Part shown: in pieces, positions 10,998-26,200 of the stretch | How the letters are laid out: each line of letters starts with the position of its first letter | How positions within the stretch are numbered: position 1 is the stretch's first letter | NCBI GenBank assembly: GCA_961205875.1 | Contig: OY540810.1 | Coordinates: forward strand, 32,674,001-32,738,000 | Direction of reading: 5' to 3' | DNA length: 64,000 bases | DNA from: Sialis fuliginosa | Taxonomy: Eukaryota; Arthropoda; Insecta; Megaloptera; Sialidae | The notes under the pieces: model-generated | Told to the model about the DNA's origin: nothing | Database searches by the model: none | The model's input: only the letters and a program-made list of their open reading frames with translations | Program-made: the position numbers and the translations under genes

Positions 10998-13900
10998 TTA
11001 ATAAATTATTTTACTGACTTTATATTGTCCATCACTTATAGAATTAGTATCTTCAGATGTGACATCATCCGAAAGAGATTCTGTTTCAGTAGAACTTAAT
11101 ACCGAACTATAAAACTTTAATTTCTTATTATTACGAGAAATTGGTTTTGAGTCTTCTTGTGAACTTGATTCATCTATATCAAACCTAATTTTTTTATTTA
11201 GTTTGTTTTGTTTCGTATTATCTTTAGTACAGTTGTGTATTTCACCGATACTGCAAGACATTATTTCTCCATCAGAAAGAGAACTGTATTGTACATTTTT
11301 AATATTATCGGTTTCAATTATATTTTCATGTATTGATGTTGAATTCCATAGCTCTTCAGAAGAACTAAAGGTTTTTTCTGATGTATTCTTGTTAGTTAGT
11401 CTATCAATTACAACTAAATTATGAAATAGTTCTGATGGGTCATAGAGACGAACTGCATTTAAGTTATCCAATATAAATTGACCTATAAAAAATTATGTTA
11501 GTTAATATGAACAAATTACTGTAGTCTTTTTTTATGCCGCAGAAAATCATACATAAAAAAAATGTACACATTGCAAAATTAAGAATACATTTCCTGATTT
11601 TCTAGAACTGCATAAACCAAAGTAATGAGTTAGTTAAAATAAACTAAAAATTGCATAAAAAGTTTATGAAAATTTTGAAAAATTGTTAATGAGACATATT
11701 ATGTATGACTTCAAAACCACATTAAAAATTATCTAATTATGAAATAAATTAAAATATTACCTGCAAGTTCTCTATATTCTTCTGATATTTTTGGAGAAGT
11801 TTGAGTTTCTGTAGTAACTTTATCATTTTTCTGTTGAATGTTTTGGCTATTAACGTTATTTGAGTTTATTTTCTGAGATTCCATTTCATTATTAATTCTA
11901 GTTTTTGGTTCTGTATTTACTTTTACTTCAGTTTTATTTTCTTTACAAATTTTTGTAGCTTTCGATTTTGAAATATAATTTTTTATTTCAACGATTGGTA
12001 CACTTTCATTATTACTTGCGTTAGAAATATCTGGACTTTGATTGTGTGTAAATATAGGAGATTGTGAATCATTAAATAAAGTATATATACTATCAATTGT
12101 TGCATTTTTCACATCTTTAACATCTTCTGTATCACTCAGTTTACTCCTAGATGTAATTGAACCAGCTCCTGGCGATAATCTTGAGTACGGTATATATTCC
12201 TTAGATACTTTTTGTAAAATTTTATTACGTGTAGTTATATTTTGATCAATCAATTTTGTTATTTTATCATCACTGTAATTGTCTTCTATTATATTTTTTA
12301 TATCCTCTTTTATGTCCATTTTAAATTTTTTATTTTCATGTTCATGTAAATCTAGTTTTGTAACTAATAAATCAATGGTATTTTTTAACTTTTTCGTTTC
12401 AGTGTCTAAATCTGTTTCATTACTATTTTTACTACATTTGCATGTACACGTGTTCTTTTCTGTTTTTAACGCTGTTAGTATTTCTGTTAAAACTGATATT
12501 TCACTACTTTTTGTTGTTTTTTCTTCAATTGAATCATTACCAACACCGGTGTCTTTGAATTTATTTATACTTTGATGTTGTAAATTAGTTTTATTAATAT
12601 TTGTACTTTCTTCAGATTTATCGTTTCTTGTTCTTGCTTCTTTTTCAGGATTTGTAATATTGTTTTGAACTTCAGATAAACTCTTTTTACTGTTACTTTT
12701 TGGAATATCGTTTACTGAATTCAATGTACTTTTTAAATTTGATGTCATTTTAGAGTTTGATATACTTTTAGAGTTTGTACTTCTCATAGATTGTGATTTT
12801 CTTTCTGTGCTAATTTTTGTACTGTTATGTGAAGATTTCTTATAACTGATGTTTGTTTCCGTGTCGTCTTTTGATAAATTGTCGAATTCTAAGGAATATA
12901 TAGATTTATCAGTTGATAACGAATGTTCTTGATGATCTAAATTTGCAATGGAAGAACTTTTATCAAAATTTATTTCATTATGCACTTGTGCGGTAATAAT
13001 TTTAGTGTTTTGGTTTACGTTGATGTTACTATCTGTATTGGATTGTTCTGTACTTAATTTTTGTTCAATATTTTTAACCGTTTTCATTAATTGTGAAAGT
13101 TCACAACTACAATGTGATGTTTCTTTGCTTTTAATTAAATCATTTTCTTCTGGTGAATTTCTGACAGTATTGACACCAATACTTTTTTGTTCAATTTGAT
13201 TATTATTAATAGGTGATGGTAAGTGATGATAATTTACTATACCAACATTAGTATTTTCATTCTTATTTGTTATATTTTGTAGTGGTGGTATAGTTATTAA
13301 CGGGATTGTTTGTATACTTAAAGGACGGTTTATACATAAATTTGGTAGTTCTTGAATGGCAAGATTTGATTTCTTAGGTTTTATTTCATTTGATAATTTA
13401 CTTTCGACACTTATAATACTAGCATTAACTCTAGGTTTCACAATTTCTCTATTTATTTCATTACATTTGGGTACTTTATTTGGTTGGTCCGTTTTTGTAT
13501 CAAGTGAAATTTTGGAATGTGAAGATAATTCAGTTTTACTATTGTTTTCTTTATTTTGACTATCTATTAAAATATCGCTTTTATTATAATTTTTGTCACT
13601 TGATGGTTTTTTAAATATTTTATTTTTCATTTCAAAATTATGTTTTCTTACTATTTGATTGACCTTCTTTTCATACAATACCTCTACAGGTATTGACTTT
13701 TCCGATATACTTATATTTGAACATATTTTTCTATTTTTGTTTGAAACAATTTCATTATTTTCTTTTACAGGTATGTAATCGATTTGATGGCTCATGTATT
13801 CTACATTTTTGTTTAATATAAATGAGTTATAAGACTGAGCATTTTGTAATACTACAGTATCGTCTCTTGGTGATGTAAAGTATGAATCTACTAATTCTTT

Positions 13901-14259
13901 AACGTACAATATTTCTTCATCTCTATTATTAAATAAATCGCCTGGGTTTATTCTATTGTTAAATGTTTGTAAGACTTTGGATCGTTGTTTTGTAACTTTT
14001 TCGTTAAGCATGATGTCTATTTCAAGATCAAGTAACTGTTTATTTGTCATTTCTACAAGATTTTCAGCATGCTGTATTAGCTCATCAAATTCAGAGGTTT
14101 GTATATCTAATTCTTCAGAAAACAAATTATCGTTATTTCTTTCTGACTGGAATTATAAGAAATAAATTATTTATATTGACTTGTAAACGTCAGTATTATA
14201 GTTTTTTTAAAACTTACCACATATTTGTCAAGTAAACAAATAGATTTTCTTTGATTCAT
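10998..14259 (-). CDS. Uncharacterised 970-residue coiled-coil/low-complexity protein
   Basis: Three exons on the minus strand are joined by clean GT-AG introns: 14259-14218 (ATG, 14 codons, MNQRKSICLLDKYV), 14146-11761 and 11482-10998. The phases fit, and the second junction reads EELAG|QFILDNLNAVR. The predicted protein is about 970 residues and very rich in Asn, Lys, Ser, Thr and Glu. Its N-terminal segment looks helical (FDELIQHAENLVEMTNKQLL). A CTCKCS cysteine cluster and a probable coiled coil (KLKNTIDLLVTKLDLHEHEN) lie roughly two-thirds along. A proline/serine patch follows (SRLSPGAGSITSRSKLSD). The last exon has acidic SLSDGEIMSCSIGEI repeats and an acidic, Ser-rich tail. No enzyme motif, signal peptide or membrane segment is visible. 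The layout of long coiled-coil plus 'SDGEI'-like repeats recalls centrosome/cilium proteins such as TALPID3 or moonraker, but this is only a guess. It lies tail-to-tail with HisCl. Confidence 0.8.
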
Positions 14260-17200
14260 GTTAATTTTTCCAATAATAGCTTAATAGAAATTAAATAACG
14301 TTATTATTTTCTACAATTTGCAGTATTTTATGGAGAAAACTCACTGAGAAAACATTTTGTTGTTACTTTTCAAATAAGGTTATGTTTATTGTTTGACGCA
14401 GTTGATCAGTTGACGTTGACATTTTTAACTGTTATAACCTCAATTTTCACTTATTTTTAAATGTTTTGTATTCAAATGACACAAAGAGTTAATTTAATTT
14501 ATTTATTAAATTTATATTCTCAAAATGTAATAAGGTAGGTATTTATTTGTGTACCTTTTATTCAAAAAGAAAAGTACAAATATGTAAATCAATGAAAATA
14601 GGTTAAATTGTTTATTTAGTTTTTTCAACATATAGATTTTATTAAATTAAGTCGTATCAGACACAAATTCATATATGTATTAGATAACCTGCGAAACATG
14701 AAATAAAACACAAATGCTGAAGATAATATTTTATTAGTACTTCTTATATTTACAAAATATATATAGTACAATCACATTATCATCGCTGTATTTTTAAAAC
14801 TAAATTAAATCACATTGATTGAAATATATAAATTGTATTTATTATATATTTCATTTTTCACAAACAATTTACTACTGGAGAAGTATTTATAACAATACAT
14901 TGTCGACATCCTTTTATTGTTTACATCCAAAGTTCCATCTCAATCCAACACGCAAAAACTTAGAAATACTCCTCTTTTGAACTACCAGTTTTACAAGTGC
15001 GACCAAATGAAATTGCCCATAAAATATTAATCAAATTTTATTACCAAAGGTGTACCATCAGAACAATGCAATAATTTCATTGGCCGAAAAGATTAACCAT
15101 GTTGTCAAATAATAAAATGTTTCATTAACAAAATTTATACATTACTGACAGAACACCACTATTTAAGTATACAGATTTAAGATAAAAAGTGTTTTATATT
15201 TTCACAAGACAATTATGTCATATTTATTTTGTACACCACAAAATTTTAAAGCTTATGTCTGTATTTTGATTGTTATCAATGTATTTAAAAATATATATAT
15301 CGTTTAATAAACGTTTAATTCGAATCAATTATAAAAAGTTTTATTTACTTATACTAATAATTATTTAATTAAAATTTTATGGTGCAAATATCATACAAGC
15401 GCTATAGAAATAGTACAAAAAATATAGTTATCACTACTAATAACAATATTGTGAAAATAGAACATTTTCTGGCTCAAATATGTATAAACACAATGGACTA
15501 TTTTTCTTTTGAAATAGATTAGCTGAATATAAAATACAAAATATTACAGTATAAATTAATATACACAATTTTCATATCAATCAGTCAATTTGAAACAATT
15601 TTACCATTTCTTACCTATATATAATTATATATGTATATACAAATTTATAGACTGAGATATTTTTTGCAAATTTTGAGAGGAAAATAAATTGCATAAGTAC
15701 ATATCTAACAAACATATTTTGCAAAATGCTAATCCAGTTATAATTATTATAATATTCAAATTTAAATAAAAATATGTATAGACAAAATCATATTATGAAC
15801 CAGTTAAATTTAAAATGTGATTATAGTATCATCTTCACAGAGTATAGAAGTGGGATAGATATTTATTTTATTATATATTTCCAAGCGGTTCAAATATTAA
15901 ATTCCAAATCTTATTATAAATTCATTTTATGTGCAATTGAATAATTATATTAATATTTTATTACAAACTTTATTATTTAGTTATACAATTTCATTAATCA
16001 AATATAAATATTAATATAATAGCTGTTGATTACTGCATATTATAACAAAAATATACAGTAGTGAAAATTCTTATGAAGTGCTTTATAAATAATATATTTT
16101 TTGATTAAATCGTATGTCAAGCTATTATCTTTCTAACAATGATAATAATAACAATATTAAAAAATGCACACCTTCAATAGGTATGTCTTGAAAACAAATC
16201 TATGTATAGAATATTCATTATATAAATATCAGTGAGTGAAAGTACATGATTGAGTGACAGAGACAAGATGCAGTGGACGGTATCATAGTATGTATGTTGA
16301 TCCCTTGGTATTTTCCATACTCTGTGGTTTTCCTCACAATATAAGCAAATAATCTAAAGTCTGATAGATAATCATATAAAGATAAAACTCACTGTATATT
16401 ACATGATTAAAAGGGCATATATAATGCACTATTTTTATGATTTTATTAATATTTTTTACAATTTACCAGCGAGTTTTGGAGTTCCTCATGTCGGGGTTGA
16501 CGTTATCATCCCCACAGTGTGACTAGGATTATAAAAAGTAATTATACGCCACTAAATTCCAAAAGAAATTCTTAGCAGAGAATCAAATGCAACATCAAAA
16601 GTAACAATGAAATCTATTCTTCAGATTGTCACAAACAGTTTTGTATTTACAAATAGATAAATTATACTTTAAAATAAAAGCAAATTTAGTGTTGTATATA
16701 TTTCTCAATTATACATATTATATACAAGTGTACATTTGGAACAATAATATATTCGAGAAATGAAAATAATCAAATCCAAATGATACAAAAATGCAACATA
16801 ATCCTACATTTGTGCAAAAAAAATAACAATTTTAGTAAAGTAATGAACTAAACATAACATTAATTTGTACGAATCACGTCCGACCAAAAATCTGATGTAT
16901 GATATTTACATAATATTTACATAATATAACCGAACATTACAACTAAATATAAATTCAATCGAATTGCCGTCGAGCCTTCGGCCAGCACGCGCCTGTACCG
17001 GCCAAAAGACTACAAAACCGTACAAAACATTATAACAAAAGTCAATGGCAAAAATCGGCTTCAAAATACCAAATATAAACATGTACAATAACAAGGTATA
17101 TCCGAATCGTGTGGCGCTACTACATCTCGGGAAGCATTCGACGATGCCTTATCATCGGCCACACAAATACTGTACACGTCGTGGACCTCGGGCTTCGCGC

Positions 17201-17277
17201 TTCAACTGCGCACGAGGCGGTTTAACACGAGCTTCAGCTCACAAATGTAGACCAGAACGCACGTCCCGGCAGCAATC
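14260..17277. other. Promoter of the coiled-coil gene and probable long 3' UTR of the IRF2BP-like gene
   Basis: From 14260 to about 14700 lies the short upstream region of the minus-strand coiled-coil gene. From 17277 leftwards the sequence is very AT-rich, lacks recognisable transposons and has no open reading frame of note. That suits a long 3' UTR of the minus-strand IRF2BP-like gene. A minus-strand AATAAA occurs near 14730. The UTR extent is inferred, not shown. Confidence 0.4.
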
Positions 17278-20200
17278 TTAAGTCTCGCGTTCCTTCTTCA
17301 CGACCTTGCTGCAATCATCTACACCGAGGATGGTAGCGATCTCTCCCTGCATGAACGCCCAGGGTACAGTCGAGTTAGCCAGCGGACACTTCTCACCACT
17401 GGGACAGTACACCTCGGAACCGGCGCCCTGTCGCTTGATGCTGTCACGGCTGCACGGGAAGCAGAACTTATGGTGTGGCACGGACGGACACTGCACAAAG
17501 TGAGTGTCCTCAAGTCTCTCTTGGCACAGCGTGCACTTGAGTGTAGCGGTGTTTGTCAACGACACGGCGATTTGCGCGCCGATATCCGCACCACTCGCGT
17601 CCCCTTGAGTGTTGCCACCGCCGCCGCCTCCTCCACCGACGCCCTGTGCCGCCTCGCTAGATGTTACTGTTGTGGACGATACATGCCGGGACCCAGACGA
17701 CCGCCTACCACTTGACGAACCTGAAAGTTTATAGTCATGAAACTAAACAAATATAATCCATTATCTCAATCAAATACACAACAAAAACAATTACAACAAC
17801 AATACATCTAACAATAAGTGCCACTTTGTATAATTGTAAACAATTGTAGGGGAGAGGTTTGTAAGATGGACATTGGACACCCTTATACTATTTGTCAATT
17901 CTGACGTTAGCAAGACCAGGATGTTTACAGTCGTCGTAATTGTTTTCATGTGGGTCAGAAACGAAAATTCGCATCACATAAAGCTCCACCGTGTTAACAA
18001 AATATTTAAAAAATTAAATTGTGCTCAGAAAGTGAAAAGATTTCAGCGATATCGTAAGGTAAATATATGTACTGAACTCATTTTTCATTGAATTTTAATG
18101 ATATAAAGATATTTCCAAACATAACGTGCAAACAAAATTTTTTTTCATGAGTTTCAAAATAGCGTTGAATTTATAAGACAATCACCTTTCGGGCTTGTAA
18201 GATGGACTCCTATTTCTTTTTTCTGTTTGCATACTGAAACCTATTTGTTATGACTTTTTGACATTTGGAATTGCCATTGAATTAACTTTAAAGTGTTTGT
18301 ACGGTGTTTTTATCGAACTTTTTGATATATTTTTTTAAATTAATTTTTGATAGGCAAACCGTACACCGAGAACAACTGAATGCAGTACTCGCCGCAATAA
18401 AAGTTGACAAAAAATCCGTGAAAACCATTACCACGGCATATAATATAAAGCCAACACAATAAATGAAAAATCAATAAACGATCGTAAATTTTGTAAATCG
18501 GGCAGTTTTGATTTTTCTGTGGTGTCCATCTTACATGCCAAAATTTTTTGGAACCGATTTCAACCCCTTCAGAAAAATGGCTATATATTTTTTTCTTATC
18601 ACAGTATTTAATAAGTTTCTCCAGCAAAGTTATAGCTATTAAGACCTTCTTTCGAATGGTATATTAATCCCCTATAATATCATAGATGAACGTGTTTATT
18701 CCCAGCACACACATTCTTTATTTGATGCAGTTTAAAAATAAACCTATGTTTACTGTAACTGTCAGAATGAAATGTATGTTTATAACAAAAGTTTATTTTT
18801 AAATATTCTCTATCTGTATACAAAATCATTTAAAAGCAATCTAGCCCCCGATTATGTACATAACATATTATGTATGTATAACTTTGATGTAAAAATAGAA
18901 CTCCACGTGTTATTTATTTCACCAACTTCTACAATTATTATTACAAACAAGAAATACACGAACGACGTACCTATAAACAGGTTATGAAATACAGTTTAAA
19001 TTTTTTAAACAGGATATCTAGAAAGGTGCGCATCGTGAGAAATTATAAATAAGAATAGATAAGCGGCAAATAGATCATAGACTTAAATCCTATTCAGCAG
19101 ATGAAACAAACGTGTGAAACATTTAAAAGTTCAACAATGGTACACACCTGAGCTGTTTGGCGAATGTTGTGAACCTCTGGAAGCGGATCTGGGTGCAGCG
19201 CCACCTGGTGGTGAGCCACCGGCGGAACGTGGACTACCTGGAGGAAGGTTGTCGGCGACAGACATGAGCGCGGCCATAGGAGACTGGCCAGGACCTGGAG
19301 CTCCTCCTTGGGTCTGACCTCCTGGGGTTGCTGGCTCTGGAGGTGATCCCGTGCGTGGACCTATTGGCGACCCACTGTTACCTCCTACGTTACCGGATGC
19401 TGATACAGGAACTGCGTAACCTGGAATTAAAAGAAATCAATTTAGTTTGAGGAATTAATATTCGTATGGAAACTAGAAAGGAGTAATTGAAGTTGTTTTT
19501 TACTTGATAAAGAAGAAATTAACATAAAGCAAAACGATTAACGAAATATTCAATTCATTTACCAATAAATTATAAAATTTTATTCAATTTAATTTTTGGT
19601 TTATAAACATATTTTTATTAACTTTTTATTGCTTGAAGTTAGAGAGTTTAGTATCTATTTGGAAATATTACGGTCAACAATTATGATATTTAATTCTCTT
19701 ATATATATTTTTTAAATAGTAGGTACTTAGTTTTATATAAAAAAAACTTTAATTACCGTTAAAACATTTTCAATATACTAATTTTGAAGAATAACAAAAA
19801 TCAATTAAAATACAATTCATATTTCTTAACGATGTAATTCTGTCAGTGAATCGATTGTGTTAAAGGAACATCCGCAATTTTCAGTGCAAAAAGGTAATAA
19901 TTATATATAATTAAAGTAAAATAACTTTCAGAAATTAACAGCACGTAGCGGGGTAACCGTTGGCATGATTTATTATAAAAAACACGTTTATGTAACATAG
20001 GTGAAACCCGTTTCTGAACAAACACGTTCTCTAGAACGGTGGCATCTAAAGTAGAGTTCACGGATCTGTTTGTAAGTTAGCTATTGTGGAATTTATAAAC
20101 GTTATTATAAGGTACTGGCACCAGTTTTGGATCATACTCCAGTGTTGGATTCTTATTTAATTAAATGTACTAAATTATAAATATTTGTTGATATTTGATC

Positions 20201-23200
20201 ACTGCAATTATTGAATCATAATCTATAGACACTTACCTGTAAAACAGTTTAATTTATTTATATTTTAATATAGCATCTGCTTTACATTGTTTCAAATTTT
20301 ACGATTCTTTATTTTATAAATTTTGTGTCGTAGTAGCAAGTGTCCATCACTGGGTGCACATTACTGGTTTTACTTTATCCATTACTGGAGAAAAAGCATA
20401 AATAAAATAAAAGGCTATAATTAAAAAAAAACTTTTTTTGCGGACTTTGGTAATTAAATCGATTTAATAAAGAGGAGTTCATGAAAATTACAAAAAAGAA
20501 GCCCATTAATCCCAAAAAACAGTGTACCTTGCTCTTCAAGTGGCCATGACTGGTGCCAGTATCTTACCTATATTGTCTTAATTTTGGTTTTGAAAAATGT
20601 TAAGATTTATTTAATTTTATCTTTTTAAATCTAGATAGTCCCTTTACCTACTACATTGTTGCACATTTTTAATTTCTATAATATAATATAAGAATAATTT
20701 CAGTTAGTAAATCGTCTGTTTATTACCGGTGATTAATATTAATCATAGTTGGAAAGCGAATGATTACATATGTGTGATTATTTTTTATTATTTAACTTGA
20801 ATTTTAATATTTGAAACTTTCGCTAATTGTAAGACTTTCGTATAACATTTAAATACAGTAAAACCTTGCTTTTGATATTAGTATTTAGTATAATTTTTTA
20901 TTAGCAGTTTTGGCTCTAGACTGATACTGAAATAAATAAATTTATAATAATATCAAATTCAATAATATAAATATTTTAATCTGCATGGATTCCCCCCAAA
21001 ATACTCATCAACAATAATAATTAAGAATCAGTTAACCAACTGATTCAGCTAAACACTGAGTAAACATCGCCAATGGTCCGTGTAGAAAGTTCAGTAGACA
21101 GGTGAACACAACAAGCCGCCAGTGCATGCCGACTGCTGCGCTAGTGTCGCGCGTGTGACGTCACAACCACGGCCATCAAACCGTGATGTCACGATTCACA
21201 CACATACACAGCTGTGCGAGCGTGTAACGTTCCTATACCAATGCGTGTGTACGTCTATTTTGTCTATTATGATAATTTTCGTGCGTTTTTAGAAGGGATT
21301 GTGACCTTTATCGTGTGAGACTGAACTTATGAACTGTTGATTCTTTTATTTTAATGTTTTGTAACTATTTTTATGTTGTTATATTGTCTGTCTCTTCGTA
21401 GATATATGCAAAAATGTAAATTTTAACTAATAATAAGTATTTGTTAAATTAAATTCATAAATTGTTTTAATTGGTTCTTTTTTGTTAAAAAAATAAGAGA
21501 AAATAAATAATGAATTGAAAAATTAGTAAATCGTCCGTTCACTTATGGTTAAAAAAGAACGATTTATTATCGTGATTGATTTTGCTTTAAATGCAATCTA
21601 CCATTAAATATAAAAAGCATTATTAAAATCAAAGCGGTTGATCACCTTTAAAAAATTAAATCTAGCAGTTTTTCTGCTGCTATTCTTGCTTACAATTAGT
21701 TTACAACTTATTACTAAAACGCTGACAGCAATAAATATATAATTTTTCTGTACCTATCGGTGTAGTACGATTCAGTTTTCAATTGTTATTTAAAATAAAC
21801 TTATAATAGATCATTTTCTTGGAAGTTACATTATAATATGTTCCAACATTTAAAATACAATTGTAGACACGTGTAAATCCATGTAAATATTAGCATTTTA
21901 ATCATTGTTTAAATTAAATAAACACATTAAACATTTGTTTACGATTATTTCGCATTCTTTACCAAGTGAACTATACTTAGATGATTTAAAAAACAGACCA
22001 GCTCGAGAATTACAGTTCGTCGGCGACATACGATGAAGTTTTAGGTCACATAACCGTCGTTGCCAATAAAAACTCACGACTTGTTTTGTACCACGTGACA
22101 CAAATATGTGGCGTGACGTCATCGTGTGACCTTTTTCACGGTTTCGGCCGCGGTCGGGTATCTCCGGCGCCGCGCTAGTAGTACGCAAGGCGGCCGAAAG
22201 AGGGAACCGTTGTTTGCTTTTTGCAACGATGCATGTTTCTGTTTTTGTTTCGTGTTGCATGTTGTGTGAAAGAAGAGAAACGATTGCAATAATAATAAAT
22301 ATTTTATTTTATGTACAGCAGATTGCTGTAGAGTTTTCAGGAAATCAGAATTACTTCTACTACATGAACATATTGCAAAATTCGTGGTCTCTGAATAAAA
22401 CTTTATTTTCTTTTAATTTTCAGTCGTCACAGTAATTGTATATTATATTTTATACTGTTCATAATTAATGGGATGTCGGTTGTTTGATCTATGTCCTAAA
22501 GTTCCAAGAATTTTTTTTTTTTTTTTGCAAATGGATGTACCTATATCTATATTTTTCATATTTAATTAAAAATACTTTTAATTAGCTGAATTCTTTTAAA
22601 ATATCAATATTCTCAAATGATTAAAACACTTATCAAATTCGACACGTTTGAATAATAAAAATACCGAGGTGCTATGTACAGTTAGATTTTTTTTTATTAA
22701 GAAACACGATAATTAAAATTCTTTGATCTTGTTAAAACAACTCAGGCGTGGGTTGAAATCTACGTTAGTTGAAATTCTCTACAAAAAATATTATCTTCAA
22801 ACTAGAATAATTAAATCTCAATACTCTCCATGTTGATATTCAAATTAAAATGTTACGTCATATTATAGGAAGGCATTTATTTTAACAAAAACAAAACATT
22901 TCATAGTTGTAATTCAAGTTCAGTAAGGTCAAAAATATTACATCATTTTGTTAGTACGTCATCAAAATATAATTGATATTATTTAGTTTTATTTTGCCAA
23001 GATTGATTTTTAATACGGGGTCTTAAATTAAATAAAAACTAGAATTGTGACGAGATTAACTGAAGGCAAAATCAATACATTTTTTATCATTTTTAACCAA
23101 CGAATATAAAAAGTATATCTTAATATCATATATTAAATTTAATATATGTTAATATATAAAAATGTTGTTGCCTTGGTGCATATGTATGTAACGTCATTAC

Positions 23201-26200
23201 GCTTAAACCACTGGACGTATCGTAGCCATATTCACACCATATGTTCGTTTGGTGCTCCGATAAGTTTATATTTTTTTTGGTGCTGCTTTACAAAAATGAG
23301 TATTTATGGTCTGATTTTTAAACAAATTATTTTTGAGCAGAACAACGTTTTGCTGTGTTGTATAGAATACTTAAATAGATTGTTAATGACCTATTTATAT
23401 AAACAAATTACAAAATTTAATCAGTACCTATATGATAACATGTATATCAATATTTATTTATTAACACTATTATTTATAATATTTAAAAAAAATTAATACT
23501 AACAATACATGCAAACTAATATGTATAAATTTTCCGATCGACGCATACTTGCAATTGAAAAAAGCATGCATAAATAACCATGTTTACAATAAGTAATAAT
23601 CTACTGTATAATAAACATAAGTAACGTATCATGACGTCACAGCACGTGAGATTAGCCACAAGTTCAAAACAAGTACATCCAGTGTCAGAAATAATTCACA
23701 CCCAGAGCGAAAAAAATGTATGATAATTGCGAAAATGCCGTCATTGTGATGTTAATTAAAATTAATATATGACTGGCGTTTCATACTGTATGTGTAACCT
23801 TTAAACTTTATATTGAACAAAAACGTTTGTTATGGTTGGGAACTTTAAAATAATCGATTTTTGTATAGCTATTGTTTCCTTGCATTTTCAATGAGGAAGC
23901 ACATATTAAATAAATTGCAAGTGAGAAAATTGCACTGTTATTTTACACGTGTAGTTTTTACGAAGGAACATTTTTAGAAACGTAACTTTCTGTATTTTGA
24001 AGAGAAAATTAATAAAATTTAATATGTAATGTAACATAGTTTATCTTTATTTGTAATATTTAAGTATATTACCTATTTCTAAAATAGTCAACTGATCTCT
24101 ATATATAAAAATGAATGTTCGTTTGTATGAGACATAGATTCGGGAATTACTGAACCGATTTCAATGCGATTTTCACCAATAGTTAGATAATTTTTCTTTG
24201 CATGTTCGTGGTTATTAATATTTTATAAAAACCTGAGATTTAAAATCAAAAGACTAAAAAAATATCTATCAAGTCGTGTTTATTTTCCATGATGTCACAG
24301 TATACAACTGTCATTTAGGTAAATAAAAACATAGTACCTAGTCCGCTTTTCACTAACAGATAGGTTAAGTTTAGGTAGGTATATAATTTGTGGATATTTT
24401 GTGTAAATTTCACTAAGTCGGAAAAGCAATTCGTGGTGTGGGCATGTTGAATATTTTAGGCCCCTATGATTTTGTGGATATTAACCCGGATATTACCAGG
24501 TCTATCCGCTAGTATAAAATAAATAAAGACAAATTAAGTAATTCCCCATTGAGAAATAAAATGGGTATAATATGTATTTATAAAATTATAATAAACAAAA
24601 GCATAAAAAAATTATAACCAAGTCCGTATAATTGCTATTGTTTTATTACCCTCTTATCTAAGTTTGTGATAAGCCGTTATCAGTACAGACTAAAAAAACA
24701 ATAGATGTTGGTAACCGTTTCGAATCTATGATTCATATGTTGTATGCAAAATATAATCGATTTTTGTAATCAAAATGAATTCTTATCAACTTTAAACAAT
24801 AGGGTATTATTTTTCTATACCGTTTAATTTACAAAATAATAATTATTTTACAATCGCCTACAGTCTTAAAAATATTGAAAATAAGAATTGTTAATTTTAA
24901 TTTAGCACCATGTCGTTAAAGTGAAATATTTTACTAGCATTTTAATTAAATGATTTATTGAAAAATGTTTTTAACAATGTTGTGTTGAGATATTGTATCA
25001 TAGAAGTTGTGTTGGACAATAATATTTATTGTATTCGATCCTAAAATAGATTTTTATTAGTGTTGTACTGTGCAATTATTTATATTAGCGTATGGAATAT
25101 TAAAATATTTAGTGCTTTTCACAAAAATAATATAACGTGTTACGAAACGTTGATAAAACAATAAACATACAAAAAAAAGCAAAATATCTCGAAAAGTTAT
25201 ATACGTTTTTTTTTATAATTTTATATTAACAAAATAATGATTACTAACAAAAATTTCGAATTTAAGTTTTGGTTTTCACATTAGGATCTCACCGAACCTT
25301 TTTTAGTTTTTTTTTTGTATACCAATAAATGTTCGTGCCACAAAAAATTTTCTTATACAATGTTTTTTCCATAAATTATCACTATTTTCCAGTACAACAT
25401 TTTTCGAGATGGAAACTATCTTTAAAATGAAAATTTGGTATTAAATTATTCGAATTTACAAAATATGACTGGATTTAGTTTTACACTCAATTTTCAAATA
25501 GATATCGAAATTTTGTAGTTGTTAAGTTGTTTTAGATTTATTGTTTAGTTTAGTTAATACTTCCGGTATTTCCGTTACAATATTTTAACTTTTGCCAAAA
25601 AAGTAAAAAAATAAGTACATTATAGGTATGCTTATCAAAATGAAAAAATAAAAAATCATTCAAAATTCATTTTGTTGATTAAAAAAAAAAAAAATTGGGG
25701 TATAATGGACCACAGTGCATTGTAAAATCATTCGAATATTACGATGTTAATTTTTTCAACAATCGCCCATACCTCTAGACTGGAAACCACAGTAAGGTAA
25801 AATATGGAATTTAAATATTCTACCCACAAAAATACATACTTCCTATCTCTTAACATCTCTGCCAACGTTTCGTCCCACACTACATCCGATAATAGCGTTA
25901 CTCTAAACACAAAACATTCGTAACCCAGATTCCCGCAGACATTATGTCATTATCTGAAGTACCCCAGGTGCGCCTGTTCTTTTGTAGATACAGGTAAACA
26001 AGATCTATCGCCCACTGCAGAGGGTACAAATTATACTAACGCGTGAGAATGCCGTGTTCAGAATCAGATAACCATCTAGGGTGAGTTTTCAAGGTTACAT
26101 CACCAGTTTTAAACCCCGCTTGCTCTTGGTTTGGTTTTCAGGTCAAATACGGGATTTTTAATTTTGTTATGTTGCTAACGGTTTTAAGAAGTATTATTAA

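Noticed and set aside
12042-13559. Plus-strand frames of 67-98 codons, hydrophobic and Ser/Leu-rich
   Set aside because: These are antisense shadows of the long exon of the minus-strand coiled-coil gene.
21898-22260. 120-codon minus-strand frame over GC island 2
   Set aside because: The product resembles no known protein, and the frame is explained by local GC content lowering stop frequency.
23146-23496. 116-codon frame rich in Ile, Tyr and Leu
   Set aside because: AT-rich chance frame inside the long intron with no domain or splice support.
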